64,000 bases of DNA, from NCBI GenBank assembly GCA_024701455.1, contig JABXYP010000001.1:1678001-1742000 (forward strand). Reading direction: 5' to 3'. Every line of letters starts with the position of its first letter. Positions within the stretch are counted from its first letter, which is position 1. This stretch comes from Bacillus sp. A301a_S52 (GTDB taxonomy: Bacteria; Bacillota; Bacilli; Bacillales; Salisediminibacteriaceae). The translations under genes were made by a program, and so were the position numbers. Below are positions 53,114 to 63,736 of this stretch, piece by piece. The notes under the pieces were generated by a model. The model was given only the letters and a program-made list of their open reading frames with translations. It did not search any database and was not told where the DNA came from.

Positions 53114-53305
53114 GGTGAAAATTAAATTAAAGCTGCTTCAAACTGATTTATAAAAAATTACTTTGTCGTAAAAACCTCCACTTCTATAATCTTACCTCTA
53201 TGCATATAGTTTTGTGAGATAAAACTGCCATTAGGCATAATTAGAGTGACAATTCGCCCATGGATGCATAAGATACACTGAGATTGTATGGGAGGGATCT
53301 GTAAA

Positions 53306-54304
53306 GTGAAAATACACATTGTTCAAAAAGGAGATACATTGTGGAAATTATCTAAAAAATATGGAGTTGATTTTGAAAACCTTAAATCGGCAAACCAGCA
53401 TTTGACGAATCCAGATTTAATTATGCCAGGAATGAAAATAAATATTCCTACTGCGGGTATAACAAATCCAAAGAATCTGCCTCATCAAGTTGAAGGTGCA
53501 CCTATTACAAAAGAGCAGCCAATAAAAAAAGAAATGCCACAAGTCCAGCCAATTGAAGAAATGCCACCTAAAAAAGAAGTGAAAAAAAAGGTGCCTACGC
53601 CGCCACCAGCAGTAGCGCCTGCTCCGGCTCCACCGCCTGAGCAAAAACCAACTTATCAGATGCAGCAAGCAAAGATGAATGTAAATATTTATAAGCAACC
53701 AGCAGCTGAACCGAAAGTGCCAATGCCACCACCCGCTAAAAAACCAAAAGAATTACCTAAAAAACCAATTTCTAAGCCTGAACCTAAAGTAGCACCGAAA
53801 GAGATGGTAGCACCTAAACCAGTGAAAAAATTGCCTGAAAAAAAGAAGCCTGTAACAAAGCCTAAAATGAAACCTCAACCTATGCCAATGCCTATACAGC
53901 AACCTATCTATCCAATTAGCCCTGTAACAGAAGGCTGTATACCATTGTCAGTTTTATGCGGTTGTCAACCGCACGGTATGTGGCCACATCAACCTATGAC
54001 GATGCCTGCCATGCATCAACCGATGTACATGATGCCTTATTATCCACAACAAGCACAGATGATGCCACCTCAACAGATGATGTACAGGGACGAGGAAGGA
54101 GAAGAATTAGTTGAAGGTGAGTATAGAACAGCTGAATATGGCGATCTTACAGAAGCCCACCAGCAACAATTTGATGCTCACAAACCTACTCCTTATTACA
54201 ACTATAATCCACATGATCCATTTTACAGGATGATGCCTTGGACTTATCCAGTTTCTGCACAACATGTCAATAATACTACTGTAGAAGAGGATGAAGATAA
54301 CTAA
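53306..54304 (+). CDS. safA: Spore coat assembly protein SafA
   Basis: A 332-aa coat protein with an N-terminal LysM domain (about 1-46; KIHIVQKGDTLWKLSKKYGV) that binds peptidoglycan at the forespore. The middle (about 60-205) is Pro/Lys/Ala-rich, with many PKP, KKP and PAP units; the C-terminal third is rich in Met, Gln, Pro, Tyr and His. The GTG at 53306 is chosen because GGGAGGG lies at proper distance and the LysM domain starts there; an ATG at 53288 overlaps that ribosome site. It precedes the coxA-like gene as in B. subtilis. Confidence 0.88.
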   Translation: MKIHIVQKGDTLWKLSKKYGVDFENLKSANQHLTNPDLIMPGMKINIPTAGITNPKNLPHQVEGAPITKEQPIKKEMPQVQPIEEMPPKKEVKKKVPTPPPAVAPAPAPPPEQKPTYQMQQAKMNVNIYKQPAAEPKVPMPPPAKKPKELPKKPISKPEPKVAPKEMVAPKPVKKLPEKKKPVTKPKMKPQPMPMPIQQPIYPISPVTEGCIPLSVLCGCQPHGMWPHQPMTMPAMHQPMYMMPYYPQQAQMMPPQQMMYRDEEGEELVEGEYRTAEYGDLTEAHQQQFDAHKPTPYYNYNPHDPFYRMMPWTYPVSAQHVNNTTVEEDEDN

Positions 54305-54388
54305 AGAACAACACCATCTCATGGCTTAATTTGACAGAATTATTTTCTCCTTTTCCGTTCACTCTAAGGGGTGAAAGGAGGAGGATGA

Positions 54389-55393
54389 ATGAAAAAGGTT
54401 GCCTTATGTTTATCTGTTATCACATTAATGTTTACAGGTGTAACAGGTTGCGGAGATGTAGACAATGCGAATGTAGAAGGGCAAAATTATGGTTTACAAG
54501 GTCGAAATCAAACTGGTTTTCAACAAGGGCATACACTTGATGGAACAGGTATGGGTGCTGCTCATCACTATGGTCAAGATGCCAGATCGCCTAGAGGTGC
54601 TGGAACAGGTCAGGGACGTGTCATTACAGATACCGGAGCTGGTTATGGTGGAGCGTTTAGAGGTACTGGTGCTGCCTATGATGGACGCGGTGGCTTGATG
54701 CAAGGAGATGCTCATTTCGGTGGTCAACAAGGAATGATGACACGAGATGAACGTTATGGTACTGGTGCTCAGACACGAGATGGCCGTGCAAGAGGATTTC
54801 AAGCGGGCCAAAACCGTCGCGGTGGATTTTCAAGAGGTATTACTGGAAATGATCGCCGTGGGATGGTAGACGATAATGGTCTTCTTAATGGAACAATGCG
54901 CGGTTTTAACAGAGCAGAAAATCACGTGAACCGTGGTACAAGAGATCAAATGCATGGTGGCACAGCGATTGAGCGTAACCAACCGCGTGGTCAACAACGA
55001 GGGTTTGGTCAAGGGGAAGAAAAAGGACAGCAACAAGCGTACTATGACAGTGACGATGGCCAATTAGCTAGTAGGATTGAAAATCGTGTAGAAGGCCTTG
55101 ACGATGTAAGTGATTGTGATGTTATCGTTAACGACAACAATGTAGTCATTGGCGTTGAAGCAGAAGGTAACAACAATAAACAAGTGGAAGACCGTGTACG
55201 TTCTTTTGTAGAAGATATGGATGAGAACAAACAAGTTCATGTCGTCACTGAACGTAATGGTGCAGAAAAGATCCATGATATGGAGAATCGCCTTCGAGAT
55301 GGTGAACCATTTGAAGAAGTAGGCGCAACCTTTAATGCTATGCTGGATGATTTAGGAGACGCAATTCAAAGACCATTCGAACGAACAAGATAA
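54389..55393 (+). CDS. coxA: Spore lipoprotein, CoxA/YhcN-YlaJ type
   Basis: A 334-aa lipoprotein with a signal peptide ending VTGC (lipidated Cys 21), a long Gly/Arg/Gln-rich low-complexity middle (about 35-220; many RGxGTGxG, QxGxxR and DGRG units), and a C-terminal YhcN/YlaJ domain (about 225-334; ASRIENRVEGLDDVSDCDVI, VVIGVEAEG). CoxA is a spore cortex protein downstream of safA in B. subtilis. The middle region is unusually long. AAAGGAGGAGGATGA precedes the ATG. Frames on the other strand are shadows of its repetitive codons. Confidence 0.82.
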   Translation: MKKVALCLSVITLMFTGVTGCGDVDNANVEGQNYGLQGRNQTGFQQGHTLDGTGMGAAHHYGQDARSPRGAGTGQGRVITDTGAGYGGAFRGTGAAYDGRGGLMQGDAHFGGQQGMMTRDERYGTGAQTRDGRARGFQAGQNRRGGFSRGITGNDRRGMVDDNGLLNGTMRGFNRAENHVNRGTRDQMHGGTAIERNQPRGQQRGFGQGEEKGQQQAYYDSDDGQLASRIENRVEGLDDVSDCDVIVNDNNVVIGVEAEGNNNKQVEDRVRSFVEDMDENKQVHVVTERNGAEKIHDMENRLRDGEPFEEVGATFNAMLDDLGDAIQRPFERTR

Positions 55394-55400
55394 CATTGAT

Positions 55401-55444
55401 GATAAAGGATGCCTTGATATATTCTAGGCATTCTTTCTTTATCA
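55401..55444 (+). terminator. Terminator of the coxA-like gene
   Basis: GATAAAG-x-ATGCCT pairs with AGGCAT-x-CTTTATC. Confidence 0.7.
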
Positions 55445-55553
55445 TGTTGCTAAATTGTCATCATATTCTCACCTTAATTTAATCTTCTCTTCTATGGCAC
55501 TTTTCCAATTTGTGCTATAGTAAATAGGAGATGAATTAACAGGGGGAAGAAGG

Positions 55554-56285
55554 ATGGCAGGACATTCAAAGTGGAGTAATATCAAGCACCGTAAAGGTCG
55601 ACAAGATGCTAAAAAAGGAAAGATATTCACGAAGCTATCTAAGGAAATTTTCCAAGCTGTTAGAGATGGTGGAGGGGATCCCGCCACAAACACCAATTTA
55701 CGGCTGGCTATTGAGAAAGCGAAACAGGCAAATATGCCAAATGATAATATCGAACGGACAATGAATAAAGCGCTTGGAAATTTAGAAGGTGTCACCTATG
55801 AAGAAATATTTTATGAAGGATATGCCCCTCATGGTGTAGCAATATATGTTCAAGCTTTAACAGATAATAGAAACCGGACAGCTGCAGAAGTTCGACTCGC
55901 TTTTAATAAAAACGGTGGAAACCTTGGCGAAAACGGATGTGTCGCTTTCATGTTTGCTCGAAAAGGATACCTTGTATTTGAAAAAAAACTAGAATTAGAT
56001 GAAGAAATTGTTTTGCTTGAAGCGATTGACGCTGGGGCAGAAGATGTCAAAACCGGAACTGACACTTTTGAAGTCATCACGGCACCAGAAGACTTTGAAC
56101 AAGTAAAGCAGTTATTACCTAATGCAATAGATTCAATACCCGTTTTTGCAGAAGTGACGATGCTTCCTAGCACTACCACACCAATAAATGATGAACAATC
56201 GGCTGACATTATTCAACTCATTGAGACACTAGAAGACAATGACGATGTTCAAAATGTTTATCATAACCTTGAAATAGCGGATTAA
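55554..56285 (+). CDS. yebC: YebC/PmpR-family regulatory protein
   Basis: A 243-aa protein of the YebC/TACO1 family (YrbC in B. subtilis). MAGHSKWSNIKHRKGRQDAK opens it, followed by GGDPATNTNLRLAIEKAK and the long conserved YEGYAPHGVAIYVQALTDNR. Relatives act as transcription regulators or help translation of proline-rich stretches. AGGGGGAAGAAGG precedes the ATG. Confidence 0.95.
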   Translation: MAGHSKWSNIKHRKGRQDAKKGKIFTKLSKEIFQAVRDGGGDPATNTNLRLAIEKAKQANMPNDNIERTMNKALGNLEGVTYEEIFYEGYAPHGVAIYVQALTDNRNRTAAEVRLAFNKNGGNLGENGCVAFMFARKGYLVFEKKLELDEEIVLLEAIDAGAEDVKTGTDTFEVITAPEDFEQVKQLLPNAIDSIPVFAEVTMLPSTTTPINDEQSADIIQLIETLEDNDDVQNVYHNLEIAD

Positions 56286-56379
56286 TAATTTTTAGGGATA
56301 TTTTATCTTAGTAGTGGCTATGCTAAATATGATTGTCGTGAATCCGAATCCATTTTACTTAACTGAGGAGGCGACACAA

Positions 56380-56940
56380 ATGCTACTACTAGGGCCGCGT
56401 CGCTTGGATGAAAATATTTATAATTGTAGAAAAAGAGCACGTGTTTCTGTCGTTTGTTGCTTAATAATCATATGCTCTTTTATAAGTTTAAGCCATGAAG
56501 CTCATGCTGATAAAACGGCAGTGGCAGGTGAGCCTCGAGAGGTTGAAGTGATTCTCCAAAGAGTATATCTAGATGGTGAAGTAAGTGAGGAAGAAGTACA
56601 AGAGACTATTTGGTCAATGGAAGACTTTTGGTCTTACTATGAAGACTGGGAAGTTATTGATTTAAATGAGCGCCAAATCATTTTTAAAAAAGAAGTTAAT
56701 GATATTTCACCTTTAATGAAAATGCATGGTTATTTTGGTATGACAGAAGATGGTACGCTAAGTATTTATAATGGTAAACCATCAGAAGAAGACGTTATTC
56801 AGTCGTTCTTTCAAATAAATACATCTGAATTAAAAAGTCATTTACATGATTCACTTATAGAAGGTATTCCCATTTCAACAAAGGATCAGTATTTTCAGGT
56901 CTTAAAACTTTACGAAGAATATGCCGTTAGTGACATGTGA
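56380..56940 (+). CDS. bofC: Forespore signalling protein BofC
   Basis: A 186-aa exported forespore protein that restrains SpoIVB and so delays SigK activation. A signal peptide or anchor (VSVVCCLIIICSFISLSHEA, about 21-42) is followed by VEVILQRVYLDGEVSEEEVQ and the second domain SPLMKMHGYFGMTEDGTLSI, typical of BofC. The ATG at 56380 has GAGGAGGCGACACAA upstream; earlier ATGs do not. Placed between yebC and ruvAB as in B. subtilis. Confidence 0.92.
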   Translation: MLLLGPRRLDENIYNCRKRARVSVVCCLIIICSFISLSHEAHADKTAVAGEPREVEVILQRVYLDGEVSEEEVQETIWSMEDFWSYYEDWEVIDLNERQIIFKKEVNDISPLMKMHGYFGMTEDGTLSIYNGKPSEEDVIQSFFQINTSELKSHLHDSLIEGIPISTKDQYFQVLKLYEEYAVSDM

Positions 56941-56949
56941 CGGAGATTT

Positions 56950-56975
56950 AAGCTACCAATTTAAGGTAGCTTTTT
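56950..56975 (+). terminator. Terminator of bofC
   Basis: AAGCTACC/GGTAGCTT followed by TTT. Confidence 0.85.
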
Positions 56976-57035
56976 CACTTTTCTAATTTAGAAAATAAGA
57001 ATACGAGCTGCATTGAGATAGAATGTGGTAAAATA

Positions 57036-57049
57036 GAAATATGTGTTCG
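57036..57049 (-). promoter_or_regulatory. LexA (SOS) box upstream of ruvA
   Basis: The - strand reads CGAACACATATTTC, one mismatch to the Bacillus LexA consensus CGAACRNRYGTTYC. It ends one base before TATAAT (57050-57055), so it would cover the promoter of ruvAB, a known SOS operon. Confidence 0.7.
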
Positions 57050-57081
57050 TATAATGATTTTTATAAGTGGGGGAAACAAGT

Positions 57082-57699
57082 GTGATTGAATGTTTAACAG
57101 GGAAAGTCATAAATATTGAGCCAGAAACGGTTGTCGTAGATGTTCATGGTGTTGGTTATTTAGTGTACTGCGGCAATCCTTATAAATTTGGCGAATGGAT
57201 GAACAATAGTATCACAATATATACGTATCAGCATGTCAGAGAAGATGCTATACGCTTGTATGGTTTTTTTCATCGAGAAGAGCGAAGATTATTTGAAAAA
57301 TTACTGCAAGTATCAGGCATAGGGCCAAAAGGGGCGCTTGCTATCGTGGCAGCGGAACAGCCAGAACTCGTGATTCAAGCGATTGAAAATGAGGATGAAT
57401 CATTTTTAGTGAAGTTTCCTGGAGTCGGAAAAAAAACAGCGCGACAAATCATTTTAGATCTTAAAGGAAAAGTAGCTGAACTTGTCCCGACACTTACTGA
57501 AAAAAACGAACGAGTAAGTGATGTGATGAATCGCCATGCAACATCACTTACTAGAGAGTTGGACGAGGCTCTTGAAGCATTACGAGCTTTAGGGTACGTT
57601 GAACGAGAGATAAAAAAAATACAACCGCTACTAGAGAGCCATGAGCTTACAACAGATGAGTACATAAAATTAGCTTTGAAAGAGATGCTACAAAGCTAA
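57082..57699 (+). CDS. ruvA: Holliday junction helicase subunit RuvA
   Basis: A 205-aa DNA-binding subunit that loads RuvB on Holliday junctions. Domain I begins [20 protein letters not shown]; helix-hairpin-helix motifs are [16 protein letters not shown] and [16 protein letters not shown]; a short C-terminal domain contacts RuvB. The GTG at 57082 gives the family N-terminus with GGGGGAA upstream. Next gene ruvB follows after 42 bp; a LexA box lies upstream. Confidence 0.95.
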   Translation: MIECLTGKVINIEPETVVVDVHGVGYLVYCGNPYKFGEWMNNSITIYTYQHVREDAIRLYGFFHREERRLFEKLLQVSGIGPKGALAIVAAEQPELVIQAIENEDESFLVKFPGVGKKTARQIILDLKGKVAELVPTLTEKNERVSDVMNRHATSLTRELDEALEALRALGYVEREIKKIQPLLESHELTTDEYIKLALKEMLQS

Positions 57700-57741
57700 T
57701 AGACGGCGAAGTCATACGTCAATGTATCGGAGGAAGATAGT

Positions 57742-58743
57742 ATGGAGGAACGTATTGTCAGCGCGGACTCGCAAGGATATGAAGAATGGGAAGAGCGAAG
57801 TTTAAGGCCACAGTCGCTGTCGCAATATATTGGTCAGAAGTCAGTGAAAGAAAATTTAAAGGTTTTTATTGAAGCGGCTAAAATGCGTGAAGAATGTCTT
57901 GATCATGTATTATTATATGGGCCACCAGGTTTAGGGAAAACAACTTTATCACTTATTATTGCAAATGAAATGGGAGTGAATTTACGGACAACGTCTGGTC
58001 CTGCCATTGAACGTCCAGGAGATTTGGCCGCTGTGTTAACAGGCTTAGAGCCAGGAGATGTTTTATTTATCGATGAAATTCATCGCCTAAATCGTTCTGT
58101 GGAGGAAGTACTTTATCCAGCGATGGAGGATTATTTTCTAGACATTGTCATTGGAAAAGGCCCATCGGCTCGATCAGTGCGTCTTGATTTACCTCCATTT
58201 ACCCTTGTAGGGGCCACAACTCGTGCAGGTATGTTATCAGCCCCGTTACGAGATCGATTTGGTGTGGTGAGCCGGTTGGAGTATTATACGGCGGAGGAAC
58301 TACAAGAGATTGTTGAAAGAACTGCTGACGTATTAGAGGTTAAAATGGATAAGCAAGCGGCAGAGGAAGTAGCAAGGCGATCAAGGGGAACACCGCGAAT
58401 TGCTAACCGTATTCTCAAACGAGTAAGAGATTTTGCTCAAGTAAGAGGAGACGGTACGATTAATTATGCTATTACCGATGAAGCCCTTAAACTGTTACAA
58501 GTTGATAAACTAGGCCTTGATCATATTGATCATAAGCTATTAAAAAATATCATTGAAAAATTTAGAGGTGGGCCAGTTGGTCTGGATACTATTGCTGCCA
58601 CTATTGGCGAAGAAGCTCACACGATTGAAGATGTCTATGAGCCATACCTGATGCAAATCGGTTTTTTGCAGCGCACACCGAGGGGGCGTATGGTAACATC
58701 TTCTGTTTATAGTCATTTTAACTTGGAGGTGCCGGGAAAGTGA
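57742..58743 (+). CDS. ruvB: Holliday junction helicase motor RuvB
   Basis: A 333-aa AAA+ motor for branch migration. [11 protein letters not shown], Walker [10 protein letters not shown], Walker [11 protein letters not shown], sensor [18 protein letters not shown] and the C-terminal winged helix ([10 protein letters not shown]) are present. CGGAGGAAGATAGT precedes the ATG. It overlaps the DUF2905 gene by 4 bp. Confidence 0.97.
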   Translation: MEERIVSADSQGYEEWEERSLRPQSLSQYIGQKSVKENLKVFIEAAKMREECLDHVLLYGPPGLGKTTLSLIIANEMGVNLRTTSGPAIERPGDLAAVLTGLEPGDVLFIDEIHRLNRSVEEVLYPAMEDYFLDIVIGKGPSARSVRLDLPPFTLVGATTRAGMLSAPLRDRFGVVSRLEYYTAEELQEIVERTADVLEVKMDKQAAEEVARRSRGTPRIANRILKRVRDFAQVRGDGTINYAITDEALKLLQVDKLGLDHIDHKLLKNIIEKFRGGPVGLDTIAATIGEEAHTIEDVYEPYLMQIGFLQRTPRGRMVTSSVYSHFNLEVPGK

Positions 58744-58958
58744 ACCAATTTCCTAAACTTCTTATTACGATCGGTCTTATTCTTATTGCCGTTGGTTTAA
58801 TTTGGCAAGTAGGTGGTCGATTTATTTCTTTAGGAAAACTTCCAGGAGACATTGTTATCCGACGGGAAAATGCTACTTTCTATTTTCCTATTATGACGTC
58901 AATTATCATTAGTATCGTTATCTCCATCGTTTTATATTTATTTGGGAGATTTCGCTAG
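58740..58958 (+). CDS. DUF2905 small membrane protein
   Basis: A 72-aa protein with two membrane helices ([20 protein letters not shown] and [20 protein letters not shown]) around [20 protein letters not shown], the DUF2905 signature. GTG start overlapping the ruvB stop (GTGA); GGAGGTGCC lies just upstream. The family regularly follows ruvB; function unknown. Confidence 0.88.
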   Translation: MNQFPKLLITIGLILIAVGLIWQVGGRFISLGKLPGDIVIRRENATFYFPIMTSIIISIVISIVLYLFGRFR

Positions 58959-58979
58959 TTTAGAAAGGAAATAACGTAA

Positions 58980-60008
58980 ATGGATGTTTCACAATTTGAT
59001 TATCATTTACCAGAAGAATTAATTGCACAAACACCGTTAAAAAACAGAGAAAGTTCTCGTTTATTAATATTGAATAAGCAAACTGGAGACATAATGCATC
59101 AACACTTCCCAGACCTTCTTACCTTTTTAGAAAAAGGTGATACATTGGTTTTGAACAATACGAAAGTTATTCCCGCAAGGCTATTTGGCGTAAAGAAAGA
59201 AACGGGAGCAAAGATCGAATTACTTCTTTTGAAAGAAGAGGTAAACCATCAATGGGAAGTACTTGTAAAGCCTGCTAAAAGAGTGAAAAAGGGAACAGTA
59301 CTTACTTTTGGAGATGGGCTTCTCACCGGTAAATGTGTGGAAGAGCTACCGGAAGGCAGAAGAAAAGTTACGTTTTCATTTTCGGGTATTTTTCATGAAA
59401 TTTTAGATAAGCTTGGTGAGATGCCCTTACCTCCATATATTCAAGAGCAATTGGAGGAAAAAGATCGTTACCAGACAGTTTATGCAGAGCATAGAGGATC
59501 AGCAGCAGCTCCTACAGCTGGACTGCACTTTACTGAATCATTATTAAGTAAAGTGCAAGAAAAAGGAGTTAATGTCGCTTATATTACATTACATGTTGGT
59601 CTTGGGACGTTCCGTCCTGTAGCAGTTAATTCGATAGAAGACCATCACATGCATGCTGAGTTTTATGAAATGACGGAAGAGACAGCGGCGTTATTAAATA
59701 AGACGAAGGAACAAGGTAAGAAAATAGTAGCGGTCGGGACGACATCAGCACGAACACTTGAAACAGTAGCGAGGGATCATAATGGTCAATTAGCTGCATC
59801 AAGCGGTTGGACTGATATTTTCATTTACCCTGGTTTTACTTTTCAAGCGATTGATGGCCTTCTAACAAATTTTCACTTGCCGAAATCGACGTTAGTCATG
59901 CTAGTAAGCGCTTTTGCAGGAAGAGATCAGATTTTAAATGCTTATCATGAAGCAGTGGCTGCTAGGTATCGTTTTTTCAGCTTTGGCGATGCAATGCTTC
60001 TCATTTAG
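58980..60008 (+). CDS. queA: tRNA preQ1(34) ribosyltransferase-isomerase QueA
   Basis: A 342-aa enzyme adding the epoxycyclopentane ring from S-adenosylmethionine in queuosine synthesis. [44 protein letters not shown] and the C-terminal [18 protein letters not shown] are family motifs. GAAAGGAAATAACGTAA precedes the ATG. Next to tgt, the preceding step of the pathway. Confidence 0.96.
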   Translation: MDVSQFDYHLPEELIAQTPLKNRESSRLLILNKQTGDIMHQHFPDLLTFLEKGDTLVLNNTKVIPARLFGVKKETGAKIELLLLKEEVNHQWEVLVKPAKRVKKGTVLTFGDGLLTGKCVEELPEGRRKVTFSFSGIFHEILDKLGEMPLPPYIQEQLEEKDRYQTVYAEHRGSAAAPTAGLHFTESLLSKVQEKGVNVAYITLHVGLGTFRPVAVNSIEDHHMHAEFYEMTEETAALLNKTKEQGKKIVAVGTTSARTLETVARDHNGQLAASSGWTDIFIYPGFTFQAIDGLLTNFHLPKSTLVMLVSAFAGRDQILNAYHEAVAARYRFFSFGDAMLLI

Positions 60009-61178
<1,170 letters not shown>

Positions 61179-61348
61179 TAAATCTTATATCCTAATAGAT
61201 TTTAATTGATTTTTAAAGGCAAGTTTGTCTACAATAGTACGGGAGAATTATTTTACAGCCTTGACACTTCGTAACTGATTGTATGGATATAAAACATTTG
61301 GTTTTATAGTTCGATGTGAAGGTGTTAAGACTGAAAGGGGTGAAATAA

Positions 61349-61609
61349 ATGGAGTTTACACCAATCATTATGCTTGTTGTTATGTTTGCGATTTTTTATT
61401 TTCTTTTGATTCGTCCCCAGCAAAAAAGACAAAAGAAGGTCCAAGAAATGCATGCTGCTCTTCAAAAAGGGGATAAAATTGTAACAATTGGCGGCTTGCA
61501 CGGTACGATTGATGCTATTGATGAAAATCAGGTAGTGATCATGGTCGACAGCAATAATAAGTTAACATTTGATCGTCAAGCGATACGTGAAGTAGTTAAC
61601 CCTGATTGA
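61349..61609 (+). CDS. yajC: Preprotein translocase accessory YajC
   Basis: An 86-aa single-helix protein (IIMLVVMFAIFYFLLIRPQQ) with a cytoplasmic beta domain containing LQKGDKIVTIGGLHGTI. It accompanies SecDF in bacteria and regularly follows tgt (yrbF in B. subtilis). AAAGGGGTGAAATAA precedes the ATG. Terminator follows. Confidence 0.95.
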   Translation: MEFTPIIMLVVMFAIFYFLLIRPQQKRQKKVQEMHAALQKGDKIVTIGGLHGTIDAIDENQVVIMVDSNNKLTFDRQAIREVVNPD

Positions 61610-61612
61610 TAT

Positions 61613-61648
61613 AAAAAATCGACTTCCTAAATGGGAGGTCGATTTTTT
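61613..61648 (+). terminator. Terminator of yajC
   Basis: AAAAAATCGAC/GTCGATTTTTT with an inner TCC/GGA pair; symmetrical, so it could also serve the convergent yrzE-like gene. Confidence 0.9.
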
Positions 61649-61675
61649 ATGATATCCATCAAAAAAGATGATGAA

Positions 61676-62062
61676 TTAATTTTCTTTGAAGTTATGGCCC
61701 CGAACGTTGACACCTAACATACCACCGAATATAGCCGTGATTAAATATCCACTGTGGATAATGATCTGCTGCAAATCAAACCCTTCATTGAAACTTAAAA
61801 ATTGAGTTAGAAAAGTTACACACGAATACATTAAAGCAGTCAGTGCCCCAGCAAACCAGCCTTTTTCTCCGGATTTACCGCCTGCTAAAAAACCCCCAAA
61901 AAATAAAGCGATAAATGAAAAGATCAGCAAAACCCAGAAAAATGATTCTTCTGTTGTGTTTGTATATCGAAGAATCAATGAGCCTAGGAAACTGGTCACA
62001 ATAACAAGTACAAATATCATTAATACACCATATAAAACGCTGCTTAATAGCCGTTGTGGCAC
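61676..62062 (-). CDS. yrzE: TIGR04086-type membrane protein (YrzE-like)
   Basis: A 128-aa four-helix membrane protein (about 10-32, 40-60, 68-88, 100-120) with LSSVLYGVLMIFVLVIVTSF and FFGGFLAGGKSGEKGWFAGA, typical of the TIGR04086 family. Position next to yajC matches yrzE of B. subtilis, on the opposite strand to tgt-yajC. AAAAAGGAGGGTATTAGC precedes the ATG. Function unknown. Confidence 0.85.
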   Translation of the reverse strand: MPQRLLSSVLYGVLMIFVLVIVTSFLGSLILRYTNTTEESFFWVLLIFSFIALFFGGFLAGGKSGEKGWFAGALTALMYSCVTFLTQFLSFNEGFDLQQIIIHSGYLITAIFGGMLGVNVRGHNFKEN

Positions 62063-62245
62063 GCTAATACCCTCCTTTTTACTTCTATTACCTCATCTAT
62101 ATTCTTCTTGAAAATAAAATAGACGAGCTTTTATTAAAAACTGAAATAAAAAGTCTAGCTTTTATAAGGAGGAAGTGAAATACTGACATGATTGTCCAAC
62201 TGTCTTCATAGAATGTATCGATGAAACAGGGAGGGGCATCGACGT

Positions 62246-63535
62246 ATGGAATGGATGATAGCATTGACGATATTCATAGTAAGCTATAGCTTACTTATTA
62301 GTGAAAAATATAATAGAGCACTCATCGCCTGTCTTGGAGGAATTGCTATGTTAATGGCAGGGGTCATGACGCTTGAGAATGCTTTTCTACAACATATTGA
62401 TTGGCATACGATCGTATTATTGCTGTCGATGATGATCCTAGTTTCAATCACAAGTCAAAGTGGGCTATTTGAGTTTGCAGCGATCTATTTAGCGAAAGTA
62501 GTAAAGGGAGGACCTATAGCTTTATTACTTGTTATTTCTACACTCACAGCAGTTGGTTCGGCGTTATTAAATAACGTGACAACGGTCCTTCTTATTGTTC
62601 CGATTGTTATGACGTTAACCAAAATGCTTAATATAACAGCAATTCCTTATTTAATTGCTACAATACTAGCTTCAAATATAGGTGGTACAGCTACATTAAT
62701 TGGTGATCCACCAAACCTTATGATCGGACAGGCCGTAGATCATTTAAACTTCAATGACTTTCTCATACATTTGGGGCCTGTTGTGGTTGTTATTTATGTC
62801 GTTGTATTATTGGGTATTTCTCTTTTATACAGGAAGAAATTAACTGTTGATAAGACTGATCGTATGCGTTTAATGGAGGTAAATCCACGTATTTATTTAG
62901 AGAGACGGTCATTATTATTTAAATCCGTTACGGTCCTTACTCTAACGATGACCGGTTTTATTATGCAGCCTTTACTGAATATAGAATTGACGAGTATTGC
63001 TATGGCAGGTGCTATTTTACTTATGCTATTAACAAGTGAAGAAAAAGGGACGGAAGAGGTCTTTCAATCAATTGAATGGGTCACTATTTTCTTCTTTGTA
63101 GGGCTTTTTATGTTGGTAGGAGGATTAAAAGAAACGGGACTGATTGACGAAATTGCTAAATCAATTATTTATTATACAGAAGGTGATGTACCGACTACGG
63201 CGTTATTAATTCTTTGGGCGTCAGGAATTCTTTCTGGCTTCGTGGATAATATTCCTTTCGTCGCAGCGATGATTCCGGTTATTCTTGAGTTTCAGGAATA
63301 CGGTATGACAAACTTAGATCCCCTTTGGTGGGCATTAGCCCTAGGTGCCTGTCTAGGGGGCAATGGTACATTGATTGGAGCTAGTTCTAACCTTATTGTA
63401 GCCGGATTAGCTATGAAAGCACGGCAGCCCTTTTCATATGTTGATTTCCTTAAAGTCGGTATACCTACAGCCGTAATCTCTTTTATTATTTCGAGTGTTT
63501 ATTTATATTTTCGCTACTTAACAGATTTTATGTGA
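62246..63535 (+). CDS. ArsB/NhaD-family ion permease
   Basis: A 429-aa permease of the ion transporter superfamily (ArsB/NhaD/CitMHS type) with about eleven to twelve helices. The two inverted-repeat hallmarks are ALLNNVTTVLLIVPIV with NIGGTATLIGDPPN, and GFVDNIPFVAAMIPV with LGGNGTLIGASSN. The NNVTT and DNIPF pairs resemble NhaD-type Na+/H+ antiporters and SLC13/ArsB carriers alike; the ion cannot be chosen from sequence. GGGAGGGGCATCGACGT precedes the ATG. It interrupts the B. subtilis order yrzE-yrbG. Confidence 0.82.
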   Translation: MEWMIALTIFIVSYSLLISEKYNRALIACLGGIAMLMAGVMTLENAFLQHIDWHTIVLLLSMMILVSITSQSGLFEFAAIYLAKVVKGGPIALLLVISTLTAVGSALLNNVTTVLLIVPIVMTLTKMLNITAIPYLIATILASNIGGTATLIGDPPNLMIGQAVDHLNFNDFLIHLGPVVVVIYVVVLLGISLLYRKKLTVDKTDRMRLMEVNPRIYLERRSLLFKSVTVLTLTMTGFIMQPLLNIELTSIAMAGAILLMLLTSEEKGTEEVFQSIEWVTIFFFVGLFMLVGGLKETGLIDEIAKSIIYYTEGDVPTTALLILWASGILSGFVDNIPFVAAMIPVILEFQEYGMTNLDPLWWALALGACLGGNGTLIGASSNLIVAGLAMKARQPFSYVDFLKVGIPTAVISFIISSVYLYFRYLTDFM

Positions 63536-63736
63536 ACGAGTTCAATGAATGATATTAAAAAAAGAGAAAATTCATGAGAATGTTCTGTCTTTGAATAGAT
63601 AAACAATAACCAATTGGCTCACATGGTATTTCAAGAAAAGTTACTTCAAATGTATGAATGTGAGTCTTTTTCGGTATGCTTTAGGTTAAGGTGGTAAAAC
63701 TGCGCATACTATTAACTGCTGTTTGAAGGAGACAAA

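Larger units (their letters stand above)
52870..53305. other. Intergenic region pheA-safA
   Basis: 436 bp holding the pheA terminator, dispersed element copy J (the best-preserved one) and about 190 bp of AT-rich DNA that must carry the sporulation promoter of safA. Confidence 0.75.

Noticed and set aside
54494..55276. Several open frames on both strands within the coxA-like gene
   Set aside because: Shadows of low-complexity Gly/Arg codons; no ribosome sites and no family resemblance.
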